39,575 nucleotides of DNA, taken from positions 1 to 39,575 of IMG/VR virus record IMGVR_UViG_3300033182_000347; one strand, written 5' to 3'. The notes beneath the pieces were generated by a model. The model was given only the letters and a program-made list of their open reading frames with translations. It made no database searches and was not told where the DNA came from. Each line of letters starts with the position of its first letter. Position 1 is the first letter of the stretch. Positions 1 to 7,264 of this stretch are shown one piece after another. Both the position numbers and the translations under genes were made by a program. The stretch comes from a virus.

Positions 1-9
1 CAACAATCA

Positions 10-38
10 TTGTCAAACATTGCAAAGAAGGTTATACT
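10..38 (+). promoter_or_regulatory. sigma-70-like promoter of uvsW, predicted leaderless
   Basis: A -35 box TTGTCA (10-15), a 17-nt spacer and a -10 box TATACT (33-38) are visible. The ATG of the helicase gene begins at 45, exactly 6 nt after the -10 box, which is where a sigma-70 promoter normally starts transcription. The mRNA should therefore begin at or within a base of the start codon. No Shine-Dalgarno sequence precedes this ATG between the predicted start site and the gene. The sequence match is seen; leaderless expression is inferred. Confidence 0.7.
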
Positions 39-44
39 AATTAA

Positions 45-1502
45 ATGAAACGAGCACGAATAGTAATCAAAGACGAAGTCAATGTTAAGATTGAAGGCTT
101 AGAACTTGATACTAGAAAAAAACTAGTAAACCGGTTCAAGTATATGGTGCCACACGCACGTTACTTGCCAGCATACAAGCTAGGACGCTGGGATGGCAAG
201 GTAGCATTCTTCCAAATGGGCGGAAGCAGTTATGTTAACCTGTTGCCTGAAATTATTCCTGTACTAGAAGAAGCCTACTACGATCTAGAATTAGACGATC
301 AGCGCGAGTATTCAACTAACTTTGCGTTTAACGAAGTAACAGAAGATACATTTGCACACATTAAATGGCCCAAGGGACATCCTGTTGAGGGCGAACCTAT
401 TAAACTGCGCGACTATCAAATTGAAGTAGTTAATAACTACTTGCGTAATCCGCAGAGTCTACAGGAAGTAGCTACTGGCGCAGGCAAAACACTTATGACA
501 GCAGCGTTAAGTGCTAGTGTAGAACAGTATGGGCGTAGTATTGTTATTGTACCAAACAAAAGCCTAGTAACACAAACAGAAGCAGACTACATTAACATGG
601 GTTTAGATGTTGGTGTATTCTTTGGTGATAGAAAAGAGTTTGGTAAAACGCATACTATTTGTACTTGGCAAAGTTTAAACAGTTTGTTAAAGAACACACG
701 CAATCAAGTAGCACCTATTACTATACAAGAGTTTTTAGAAGGTGTAGTGTGTGTTATTGTAGACGAAGTACACCAAGCAAAAGCAGATGCACTAAAGAAC
801 CTGCTAACAGGTCCAATGGCTCGTATACCACTGCGTTGGGGTTTAACTGGTACAGTGCCCAAAGAGGATCACGAGTTCCAAACTATACACGTTAGCATTG
901 GTCCAGTAATACATCGTATTGCTGCTAAAGAACTACAAGACCAAGGTGTACTAAGTAGTTGTCACGTTAACATTATACAAATGCAAGATCACTCAGAGTT
1001 CTCAGACTATCAATCAGAACTAAAGTGGCTTACTACTAACGACGAACGCTTGAGTACCATTGGACAAATGTGCGCGGGCATTGCAGAGTCGGGCAATACA
1101 CTTATACTAGTAGACCGTATTGCAGCAGGACAAGCATTAATGGCAGAACTGCCAGACGCAGTATTTGTATCTGGCGCAACCAAAGCGGGCGACCGCAAGG
1201 ATACCTATGACGAAGTTGCTGGAGCTGACGGCAAAATTATTATTGCTACCTACGGCGTTGCCGCTGTTGGTATTAACATTCCTAGGATTTTCAATCTTGT
1301 TTTATTGGAACCTGGAAAGAGTTTTGTGCGAGTTATACAGTCTATTGGGCGCGGAATAAGAAAAGCTAAAGACAAAGACCATGTGCAGATTTGGGATATA
1401 ACAAGTACCTGCAAGTTTGCAAAACGACACTTAACCAAACGCAAGAGTTTTTATAGAGAAGCAAATTATCCTTTTACTCTTGAAAAATATGATTGGAAGT
1501 AA
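45..1502 (+). CDS. uvsW: UvsW-like superfamily 2 DNA/RNA helicase
   Basis: This 485-residue protein is a superfamily 2 helicase of the T4 UvsW type, which in T4 unwinds R-loops and branched DNA and helps switch from origin- to recombination-dependent replication. Visible motifs are Walker A ATGAGKT (residues 143-149, K148), a DEVH box (240-243), the motif III-like GLTGTV, and motif VI QSIGRGIRK near the C terminus. The N-terminal ~110 residues, including GRWDGKV, match the small UvsW N-terminal domain. Length is close to T4 UvsW. The start at 45 is fixed by the promoter just upstream. The next gene follows with a single base between stop and start. Confidence 0.93.
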   Translation: MKRARIVIKDEVNVKIEGLELDTRKKLVNRFKYMVPHARYLPAYKLGRWDGKVAFFQMGGSSYVNLLPEIIPVLEEAYYDLELDDQREYSTNFAFNEVTEDTFAHIKWPKGHPVEGEPIKLRDYQIEVVNNYLRNPQSLQEVATGAGKTLMTAALSASVEQYGRSIVIVPNKSLVTQTEADYINMGLDVGVFFGDRKEFGKTHTICTWQSLNSLLKNTRNQVAPITIQEFLEGVVCVIVDEVHQAKADALKNLLTGPMARIPLRWGLTGTVPKEDHEFQTIHVSIGPVIHRIAAKELQDQGVLSSCHVNIIQMQDHSEFSDYQSELKWLTTNDERLSTIGQMCAGIAESGNTLILVDRIAAGQALMAELPDAVFVSGATKAGDRKDTYDEVAGADGKIIIATYGVAAVGINIPRIFNLVLLEPGKSFVRVIQSIGRGIRKAKDKDHVQIWDITSTCKFAKRHLTKRKSFYREANYPFTLEKYDWK

Positions 1503-1503
1503 T

Positions 1504-2526
1504 ATGAAAGATATAAAAATTAATAGCCACACTGGTTTTCAAAAGTTAAAGTCATGTATAGTTGGCAAGTCGTATCCGCCGGAGTATTATGATATGATTG
1601 AAAACCCTAACGTGCGCGATGTAATGCAACGAGTTGCTCGAGAAACCGAAGAGGATTATCAGAAGTTAATTGGTATAATTGAAGACTTTGGTGCTACTGT
1701 ATACAGACCAGACATAGACCCTACAGATAACTTTGGCAAATACTTAGTAGTTCAACCTGACGGAACACGCAAATACAGTATCCCACCAATGAACCCTAGA
1801 GATCATTTGCTAGTTTATGGCAATACAATGCTAGTTGATCGACCTCACGGCGAACAATACATTGATTTTTATGATCATATACTTGATAGGATTGATGGCA
1901 ATATATTTCATTCTAGAGATTATCCTGTATTGCAACAAATGGCTATGCCTTGTGTGACCCGCGTTGGGCAAGACATCTACTTTGACAGAATAAGTAATCA
2001 ACGTGAAATTAATGATCAATTCTTTAGAGATTACCGTACACACGAAGTACTCACAGGTGGACATCAAGATGGTGTTTTTTGTCCTGTAACTCCTGGACTA
2101 ATAGTTAGTTTGCGTGATGTGCCTACCTACAAAGATACGTTTCCCGGATGGGAAGTGGTGTATCTGCCAGATCAAAGCTGGGACGCAGTTAAAGACTTTT
2201 TGTTGTTAAAACGAAAGAATGATGGAAAGTGGTGGATACCTGGCGAGGAAAAAAATGACGATCTAATAGATTATGTTGAAACCTGGTTAAACGACTGGGT
2301 AGGCTATGTTGAAGAAACGGTATTTGATGTAAACATGTTTGTACTCGACGAAAAGAACGTAATAGTAAACAACTACAATGAACAGGTATTTGAAGCACTA
2401 GAGCGATACGATGTTACACCGCATATTTGCAACTTTAGACATCGATATTTTTGGGACGGTGGCTTGCATTGCATTACCCTTGACCTAGAGCGAGAAGGCG
2501 GGTGCATTGATTATTTTAGCAATTGA
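1504..2526 (+). CDS. Amidinotransferase-like protein, paralogue 1
   Basis: This 340-residue protein resembles the glycine/inosamine amidinotransferase branch of the guanidino-modifying superfamily, which moves an amidino group from arginine to an amine acceptor through a catalytic Cys. The start fits LKSCIVGKS; the catalytic His-x-Asp segment is GGHQDGVF (H187, D189), and the catalytic Cys lies in DGGLHC (C323) near the C terminus. The segment where AGAT has its third catalytic residue (AADFIRAGRD) aligns by eye with PCVTRVGQD here, so that Asp may be absent. The start at 1504 follows the uvsW stop as TAATATG; an upstream in-frame start inside uvsW is less likely. A longer paralogue lies at 30318-31571. 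Substrate unknown. Confidence 0.75.
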   Translation: MKDIKINSHTGFQKLKSCIVGKSYPPEYYDMIENPNVRDVMQRVARETEEDYQKLIGIIEDFGATVYRPDIDPTDNFGKYLVVQPDGTRKYSIPPMNPRDHLLVYGNTMLVDRPHGEQYIDFYDHILDRIDGNIFHSRDYPVLQQMAMPCVTRVGQDIYFDRISNQREINDQFFRDYRTHEVLTGGHQDGVFCPVTPGLIVSLRDVPTYKDTFPGWEVVYLPDQSWDAVKDFLLLKRKNDGKWWIPGEEKNDDLIDYVETWLNDWVGYVEETVFDVNMFVLDEKNVIVNNYNEQVFEALERYDVTPHICNFRHRYFWDGGLHCITLDLEREGGCIDYFSN

Positions 2527-2551
2527 CTTTTAACAATTAATCGTATATAAT
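2523..2551 (+). promoter_or_regulatory. sigma-70-like promoter, predicted leaderless
   Basis: TTGACT (2523-2528), a 17-nt spacer and a perfect TATAAT (2546-2551) overlap the stop of the amidinotransferase gene. The ATG of the next gene is at 2558, exactly 6 nt beyond the -10 box, so transcription should start on the start codon. There is no Shine-Dalgarno in the 6-nt gap (ACTATC). Confidence 0.8.
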
Positions 2552-2557
2552 ACTATC

Positions 2558-3058
2558 ATGAGAATACAAACCTTAGAAAACGAAACATACAACCTAGATA
2601 CGCTACCAGATGAAGTAGATGATCTACGCTTCGCTATATTGGATAACTCAAATCCCGCTGAACCAGATTACTATTACATTCCGTTAATCTTCTTAGAGTC
2701 GTTTACCAGCCCGGCACTTGTGTTACAGATTGGCGATAAGACCATCAAGATGCCTCTAGACTGGAGCGTACTAATTGGTGAGGACGACTTGGGCGACTTA
2801 GAAGCATTGCCACTTACTAGTTTAAACGATCGAGACTTCAAAGTATTCCAGCACAACAGTTTAAGTGACTTTGGTGCAAGTTTCTTGCCTATCGAGATAG
2901 TAGACGTGTACAACGAAGTCTCTTGGTACGCACCTAAGCTAAAGAACGGACAGTTCTTGAGTGTGCCAATTGACGATGGCGAAAAGCCACGCTGTGTTTA
3001 TTTTGTAAAGGATGTATCTCGTAACTGCGAAGTAGTTGACTATAACAAGGCTTGGTAA
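2558..3058 (+). CDS. Conserved hypothetical protein downstream of uvsW region
   Basis: I do not recognise a function for this 166-residue protein. It is acidic and soluble, with no signal peptide or membrane segment, and has a hydrophobic core run (LIFLESFTSPALVLQIGD) followed by MPLDWSVLIGED, suggesting a compact alpha/beta or beta domain. From memory, similar proteins occur in marine T4-like phages. It is the first gene after a strong sigma-70-like promoter and its predicted mRNA is leaderless, so it is likely expressed early or middle in infection. The next gene begins after a TAATATG junction, so the two are probably co-expressed. Confidence 0.75.
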   Translation: MRIQTLENETYNLDTLPDEVDDLRFAILDNSNPAEPDYYYIPLIFLESFTSPALVLQIGDKTIKMPLDWSVLIGEDDLGDLEALPLTSLNDRDFKVFQHNSLSDFGASFLPIEIVDVYNEVSWYAPKLKNGQFLSVPIDDGEKPRCVYFVKDVSRNCEVVDYNKAW

Positions 3059-3059
3059 T

Positions 3060-3422
3060 ATGGACGATAACGACATTTATATTAGCGATGACGCAATATC
3101 AACAGTAACCATTTCCACAGCGGACACTACTCTTACCTGGGGCGACGATGATTATACCATTGATTTATCTGGACTAGATACAGTTACATTTGATGAGTTT
3201 CCTGTTAACGAAGAATATAACTATGTGCAGCGTATTGAGCGTTTAGAAGAGTTGCTTGGCTTGCCTAAACGTGACTTTGATTTAGAAACCAAACATCCAG
3301 AGTTGCGTGACCTATATGAAGAACAGGTACAAAAGGTAAAACAAACACTTGCAGGAATTGACTACTCAGAGTATACTGAGGAAGTTGAAAAGAAACGAAT
3401 GTGGGAACGGCTAAACAAGTAA
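3060..3422 (+). CDS. Hypothetical acidic protein
   Basis: This 120-residue protein is unknown. The N-terminal half is Asp/Thr-rich and beta-like (DDAISTVTISTADTTL then WGDDDYTIDLSGLD); the C-terminal half is predicted helical and charged, beginning QRIERLEELLGLPKRDF. The start at 3060 is chosen because it follows the previous stop in a TAATATG junction with AAGG upstream; a longer in-frame start at 3036 would overlap the previous gene for no gain. Its stop overlaps the next start (TAATG), so it is likely made together with the gp62-like gene. It could be a small accessory factor, but nothing shows this directly. Confidence 0.65.
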   Translation: MDDNDIYISDDAISTVTISTADTTLTWGDDDYTIDLSGLDTVTFDEFPVNEEYNYVQRIERLEELLGLPKRDFDLETKHPELRDLYEEQVQKVKQTLAGIDYSEYTEEVEKKRMWERLNK

Positions 3423-3862
3423 TGGCAGCACCTAAACTTGACATATTTAAAATGCTTGCTGCAATGGACAGTAAGGATTATGCGTTTTACGATCGTTTAA
3501 CAGAAGACGAGCGTAAAGGCTTCAGTGCATTCCTAGCACTCAAATGGGGTGCAAGTGTAGAAGGCGGGCAAGAGCTAGAACACTATTACCTTGCTGCAAC
3601 TAATCACTACTGCAACAAACATTGGTATGAGATTAACCGGCATCCTAAACTACAATGGTTAGAGTTATGTGCTGCTAGTCCTGGTATTGGTCGCGCAAAG
3701 CACAAATGGTTAACTCCTAAAAAGAAAGAAACCAAAAAGAATAGTCATACCAAACAGTTAGCAGAACTGTTTCCTAATATTAAAAGCTCAGACATAGATC
3801 TATTAGCGCAACTTGTTACTAAACGAGAAGTAAATGAGTACATCAAACAACACGGAGAATGA
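3422..3862 (+). CDS. Probable clamp-loader small subunit (gp62-like)
   Basis: This 146-residue protein has the layout I associate with the small (A) subunit of T4-type clamp loaders, which helps gp44 load the sliding clamp. Features are an N-terminal helix with DIFKMLAAMDSKDY, a central segment FSAFLALKWGAS corresponding to the FLVNRALS-like region, an Asn/His-rich stretch (ATNHYCNKHWYEINRHPKL), a basic end GRAKHKWLTPKKKE, and a C-terminal tail REVNEYIKQHGE. The start at 3422 overlaps the previous stop as TAATG. The match is from memory of a divergent family. gp44 and gp45 are not in this window, so context neither supports nor excludes the call. Confidence 0.5.
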   Translation: MAAPKLDIFKMLAAMDSKDYAFYDRLTEDERKGFSAFLALKWGASVEGGQELEHYYLAATNHYCNKHWYEINRHPKLQWLELCAASPGIGRAKHKWLTPKKKETKKNSHTKQLAELFPNIKSSDIDLLAQLVTKREVNEYIKQHGE

Positions 3863-4529
3863 ATACACTTGCAAGTATTGCGAGAAATCATTTAAGCGAG
3901 AAAACAGTCTTGCAGTCCATGTGTGCGAGCAGAAAAAGCGTTACCAAGAAAAAGATGAGCGCGGTGTACAACTAGGCTTGCAAGCGTTCTTGCAGTTTTA
4001 CGAGTATTCGCAAGGTAGTGCTAAGACTAAAACTTGGGAACACTTTGTTAAGAGTCCATACTATAAAGCATTTGTAAAGTTTGGTCGTTACTGTGTAGAT
4101 ATAAAGGCAGTGCAGCCTAAAAAGTATATGGACTGGTTGCTAAAGAACAACAAGAAGATTGACTACTGGGCAAAGGATTCAAACTATGATGAATACTTGC
4201 TGTATATACTTAAACTAGAACATCCAATGGATGCACTTAAACGTGCCATTGAAGCAAGTATTGAATGGGGCGAAGCTAAGAACGCAGACCCTAAAGATAT
4301 TATACGTTATAGCAGCACACTAGGAACAGTGCAGCGTATTACTAAAGGCACACTAAGCCCATGGGTAATATATAATTCAAAATCAGGACAACAGTTTTTA
4401 TCTGAACTTGGCGAACAAGCAGAAATGGTTTGGCCTTACATTGATCCCGAACAGTGGGAACGAGTGTTTAGCAAGTATCCCGCAGACGTAGAGTTTGTTA
4501 AAGAAGCATTAAAGCAGGCGGGCTGGTAA
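3834..4529 (+). CDS. Zinc-finger-containing hypothetical protein
   Basis: The 231-residue product begins with a classical-looking zinc knuckle: C13-x2-C16-x12-H29 followed by C31, in YTCKYCEKSFKRENSLAVH. The spacing through H29 is that of a C2H2 finger, but the last ligand comes after only one residue, so it is better called C2HC-like. The rest is helical and rich in Trp, Tyr and Lys, with no enzyme motif I recognise. Proteins of this form occur, as I recall, in other marine T4-like phages without known function. It overlaps the preceding gene by 29 nt and the next by 1 nt (TAATG). A nucleic-acid-binding role is inferred only from the finger. Confidence 0.7.
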   Translation: MSTSNNTENEYTCKYCEKSFKRENSLAVHVCEQKKRYQEKDERGVQLGLQAFLQFYEYSQGSAKTKTWEHFVKSPYYKAFVKFGRYCVDIKAVQPKKYMDWLLKNNKKIDYWAKDSNYDEYLLYILKLEHPMDALKRAIEASIEWGEAKNADPKDIIRYSSTLGTVQRITKGTLSPWVIYNSKSGQQFLSELGEQAEMVWPYIDPEQWERVFSKYPADVEFVKEALKQAGW

Positions 4530-5578
4530 TGAGTGTAGTTAACGTTGCAATGTCTAATTTTGTAGAGCAATTAAGAATATGGAATACTTATAAGCAAGTG
4601 TCCGCTGGCATTGACTATAGCGATCACATTGACTATTTTAGTAAACTTCCATGCTATCACTACACTGACATACAATCAATAAATTCATCCAACTTGGACG
4701 TATTAGTCATTGACAATCTCACCGAAGGTTTGCATTCGAAAGAGTACTTTACACAGTACGATAAAACAAAACATTATATTATTATTAGTAACGATACATG
4801 GAATAATGAAACAGACTCGGGTCTTGACGACTATACACTAATTTGGCAACCATTTTTTTTACTTGATTTTGTAAATACTGCAATTTCGTGTTTCAAGTAT
4901 AATTTCTACACTAACAAATTGTATGATTTTAGTTACCCCAAAGACAATGTTTTTATGAGTACAACTGGTAATGTTAGACCGGATAGAACACACTTTATGG
5001 ACCGTGTGCTAACAGATATTCCTTATAATAATTTTATATATAGATATTCTGGAGAAGATTTTGGAAACCCTAGCAACGACCTTGACTTGATAACATTTAA
5101 AAAAGGCGAGTTTGATCCGTATATACCGTACATTAATTCAGAACACTTTGTTAATGTGTCGCAAACTATACCTATAGACCTATACAATAGTGCTTATTTT
5201 AACCTAGTAGTTGAAACAGATCATCGTTTAGATAATTTTTTTCTAACAGAAAAAACAGTTAAATGTTTAGTGACCGGAATTCCTTTTGTTGTATTGTCAA
5301 CTGCAAACTTTCTTACTGGTTTACACAAATTAGGATTTAAAACTTATGCTACTATTTGGGACGAGAGTTACGACAAGATTTTAAATTTTGAAAATCGTGT
5401 CGAAGCAATACGAGAACTTGTACATAGTTTGGGCAATTTAGATTGGAAAAGCAAACAACTTGAACTTGAACAAATTGCTAATCATAACGCCAGAGTCCTA
5501 TTAGGACTTGACAAATTTGCGCATCAATGTTTTAATACACTTGTGGAGGAACTGAATGAGTGCAGACGTAGACATTGA
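4529..5578 (+). CDS. Glycosyltransferase-like protein
   Basis: This 349-residue protein ends with a motif common in phage and bacterial glycosyltransferase-like proteins: TEKTVKCLVTGIPFVVLS then FLTGLHKLGFKTY. It resembles the nucleotide-sugar-binding YVTEK segment of GT10 fucosyltransferases. The N-terminal half has DVLVIDNLTEG and YIIISNDTWN, consistent with Rossmann-like strands. No signal peptide is present. The sequence is more AT-rich by eye than neighbouring core genes, which fits an acquired accessory gene. Its start overlaps the previous stop (TAATG) and its end overlaps the next gene by 23 nt. Sugar donor and acceptor are unknown; phage DNA, virion protein or host glycan are all possible. 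Confidence 0.55.
   Translation: MSVVNVAMSNFVEQLRIWNTYKQVSAGIDYSDHIDYFSKLPCYHYTDIQSINSSNLDVLVIDNLTEGLHSKEYFTQYDKTKHYIIISNDTWNNETDSGLDDYTLIWQPFFLLDFVNTAISCFKYNFYTNKLYDFSYPKDNVFMSTTGNVRPDRTHFMDRVLTDIPYNNFIYRYSGEDFGNPSNDLDLITFKKGEFDPYIPYINSEHFVNVSQTIPIDLYNSAYFNLVVETDHRLDNFFLTEKTVKCLVTGIPFVVLSTANFLTGLHKLGFKTYATIWDESYDKILNFENRVEAIRELVHSLGNLDWKSKQLELEQIANHNARVLLGLDKFAHQCFNTLVEELNECRRRH
5545..5550 (+). promoter_or_regulatory. Strong Shine-Dalgarno inside the upstream gene
   Basis: GGAGGA lies 5 nt upstream of the ATG at 5556, within the end of the glycosyltransferase-like gene. It supports the chosen start of the mini-DnaE-like gene, which otherwise overlaps its neighbour by 23 nt, and suggests strong independent translation. 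Confidence 0.75.
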
Positions 5579-6107
5579 TTTTGGTGACAGAGATAGCGTT
5601 CTAAGTTTAATTAAACATATACCTGCACGTCAACAAGACCGCAAACACAATTCAGGTGTATACGTCACAGACATTCCTGTAGATGCAGTTGCAGGTTGTG
5701 CTGCAATGGATTATAAAGCAGCAGAAGATCTCGGCTACTTTAAAATAGACTTTTTAAATGTTCACGTTTATGAGAACATTAGAGATACAGCTCATTACAA
5801 CGAGTTAATGAGCAGAGAAGCGCCGTGGCATAGATTGATTGATAGCACTTTTGTAGAAAAGGTTATACACATAAACAACTATGCTGATGTCCTTAAAACC
5901 CGAGAAGTAAACTCAATACCACGTATGGCTATGTTTCTTGCTATGATTAGACCAGGCAAGAAACACTTATTAGATGAACCGTGGGACGTAGTTGCAAAAA
6001 CTATCTGGGATAAAACAGACGACGGCTACACATTTAAACAAGCACACGCTGTTAGTTATGCAATGCTGGTTGCACTACATATGAGTATCGTAGATGAAGA
6101 ATTTTAA
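5556..6107 (+). CDS. Miniature DNA polymerase III alpha (DnaE)-like protein
   Basis: The 183-residue product carries, in DnaE order, five landmarks of the C-family polymerase core. DVDIDF (D6, D8) matches PDFDVDF with its two catalytic Asp. SGVYVTD matches the GGVVIAP region. LGYFKIDFLNV (D65) matches GLVKFDFLGL with the third catalytic Asp. FLAMIRPGKK (127-136) matches VALFRPGP. YTFKQAHAVSYAML (158-171) matches YGFNKSHAAAYALV. E. coli DnaE spreads these over several hundred residues and adds PHP, clamp-binding and OB parts, all absent here. Start fixed by a GGAGGA site. Function unknown: minimal polymerase, host replisome decoy or repurposed palm fold. The motif matches are seen; homology is inferred. 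Confidence 0.65.
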   Translation: MSADVDIDFGDRDSVLSLIKHIPARQQDRKHNSGVYVTDIPVDAVAGCAAMDYKAAEDLGYFKIDFLNVHVYENIRDTAHYNELMSREAPWHRLIDSTFVEKVIHINNYADVLKTREVNSIPRMAMFLAMIRPGKKHLLDEPWDVVAKTIWDKTDDGYTFKQAHAVSYAMLVALHMSIVDEEF

Positions 6108-6879
6108 TACTATTATTTTATATTTTTTGCCCAAGTCGGGTGGAAATTTCCTTGGCGCATGCCTTGCACTTGATAAAGAATTTATGTTACATAATACAAT
6201 CTTGGCTGATGCTAATTATAACGAAAAGTTAGAATATTTAACTAGTCAACTTGACTTGGCCTTAGAGACCGGACAATGGACTGATTTTACTCTAGGAAAT
6301 GGACAGATTGGTATAAATCTTAAAACGTTTCTTCTTGATAATTTACCTGGCGGCTATGCAAAGAATATGATACCAGTGCATTCTAAAAAACATTGCGTAG
6401 TTACTCATAATTATCTAGAGCTAGTACAAGCACAAATAATGTATCCAGATAATCAAGTTGTATTGTTTACCAACTCAAAAGATATGATTACCTCACGCAA
6501 CGGAACACCTTATAGATACCGATATGGCACTAAGTTATATAGTTATTGGCAAACTGTACGCGATACTGAATGGCCTGAACTTCCGCCACGCACAGTCAAT
6601 GAATTTGAATTGCTACCGGAGCCCATTCGTGTAGAATTAATTGAATCTTTTAATTCAGACATTTTAAAGTATTTAGATTACACTGAGGAATTTTTAACCG
6701 AGTGGGACCTGCAACCAGCAGATTTTAAAGTTGATGTTGAATATATGTATTCGTCGTTTGAGAATTTTTTTAACGTCTACACAGATGTTTGCAAATACCT
6801 AAATTTAGAAATTGCTAACAAAAGTGATTTGTCACTGCTATTTAACAAGTGGAAAGAGACTACTGCTCAACTCGTTTAA
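6094..6879 (+). CDS. Sulfotransferase-like P-loop protein
   Basis: The 261-residue protein starts with FLPKSGGNFLGA (residues 11-22), which resembles the 5' phosphosulfate-binding loop PKSGTTWL of PAPS-dependent sulfotransferases. A second segment, VVLFTNSKDMITSRNG, resembles the 3' phosphate-binding region (RNPxDxxxS). The C-terminal part with YSSFENFFNVYTDVCKYLNL fits the helical end of such enzymes. It overlaps the previous gene by 14 nt and converges with the next gene, overlapping its end by 20 nt on the opposite strand. The match is partial; another P-loop nucleotide-binding function is possible. With the glycosyltransferase-like gene two places upstream, a glycan-modifying role is plausible but only inferred. 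Confidence 0.45.
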   Translation: MKNFNTIILYFLPKSGGNFLGACLALDKEFMLHNTILADANYNEKLEYLTSQLDLALETGQWTDFTLGNGQIGINLKTFLLDNLPGGYAKNMIPVHSKKHCVVTHNYLELVQAQIMYPDNQVVLFTNSKDMITSRNGTPYRYRYGTKLYSYWQTVRDTEWPELPPRTVNEFELLPEPIRVELIESFNSDILKYLDYTEEFLTEWDLQPADFKVDVEYMYSSFENFFNVYTDVCKYLNLEIANKSDLSLLFNKWKETTAQLV

Positions 6880-7240
6880 CTAGTGTGATTGATTTACGCT
6901 TCTTACGTTTGGCTGCTAAATCACTTAGGCTAGTTACTTGTCCGTGTAGTATATCCAAGTTCTTGTTATTGAATGTGCGCAAGTAAGGTTTGAATACTGC
7001 CCATTCACCTTTGAGGAAAAGGTTAATTGGGATCATATGATTAGATTCCCACCACCATATTTCGCCTAATTCTAAGAATCTGCGTTTTAATTCCTCTTCT
7101 ACTATTGCTCCAAAATCGTACATTGTGGTTACTTGAGAATCCTGGTTGAGAATAATTCCAACATGCTCATTTTCTGCGTAGCGACAAATGCTCAAGAAAG
7201 GGTACTTCTCAACGATCTTCTCAAATAGTTCAATATCCAT
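6860..7240 (-). CDS. Conserved hypothetical protein (IWWWESN family)
   Basis: This 126-residue minus-strand protein has a conserved-looking centre, GEIWWWESNHMIPINLFLK, followed by FKPYLRTFNNK and a very basic C terminus (AAKRKKRKSITLVKR). I recall similar small proteins in marine T4-like phages but no function. The basic tail suggests nucleic-acid contact, which is inference only. It has its own minus-strand late promoter at 7283-7290, giving a leader of about 37 nt, so it is probably a late gene. It is the only lone minus-strand gene in the window and converges on the sulfotransferase-like gene with a 20-nt overlap of coding ends and no visible terminator. Confidence 0.75.
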   Translation of the reverse strand: MDIELFEKIVEKYPFLSICRYAENEHVGIILNQDSQVTTMYDFGAIVEEELKRRFLELGEIWWWESNHMIPINLFLKGEWAVFKPYLRTFNNKNLDILHGQVTSLSDLAAKRKKRKSITLVKRVEQ

Positions 7241-7245
7241 AAATA
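7238..7245 (+). promoter_or_regulatory. T4-type late promoter (CATAAATA), plus strand
   Basis: CATAAATA matches the T4 late consensus TATAAATA except at the first base. Transcription would start near 7251, leaving a short leader with AAGG (7253-7256) 8 nt before the ATG at 7265. The box overlaps the start codon of the divergent minus-strand gene. Confidence 0.65.
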
Positions 7246-7264
7246 GTAAATAAAGGTCCAGTTA

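Noticed and set aside
1480-1503. Upstream in-frame start for amidinotransferase 1
   Set aside because: It would overlap the end of uvsW and add residues not matching the family start; ATG 1504 fits the recurrent TAATATG joint.
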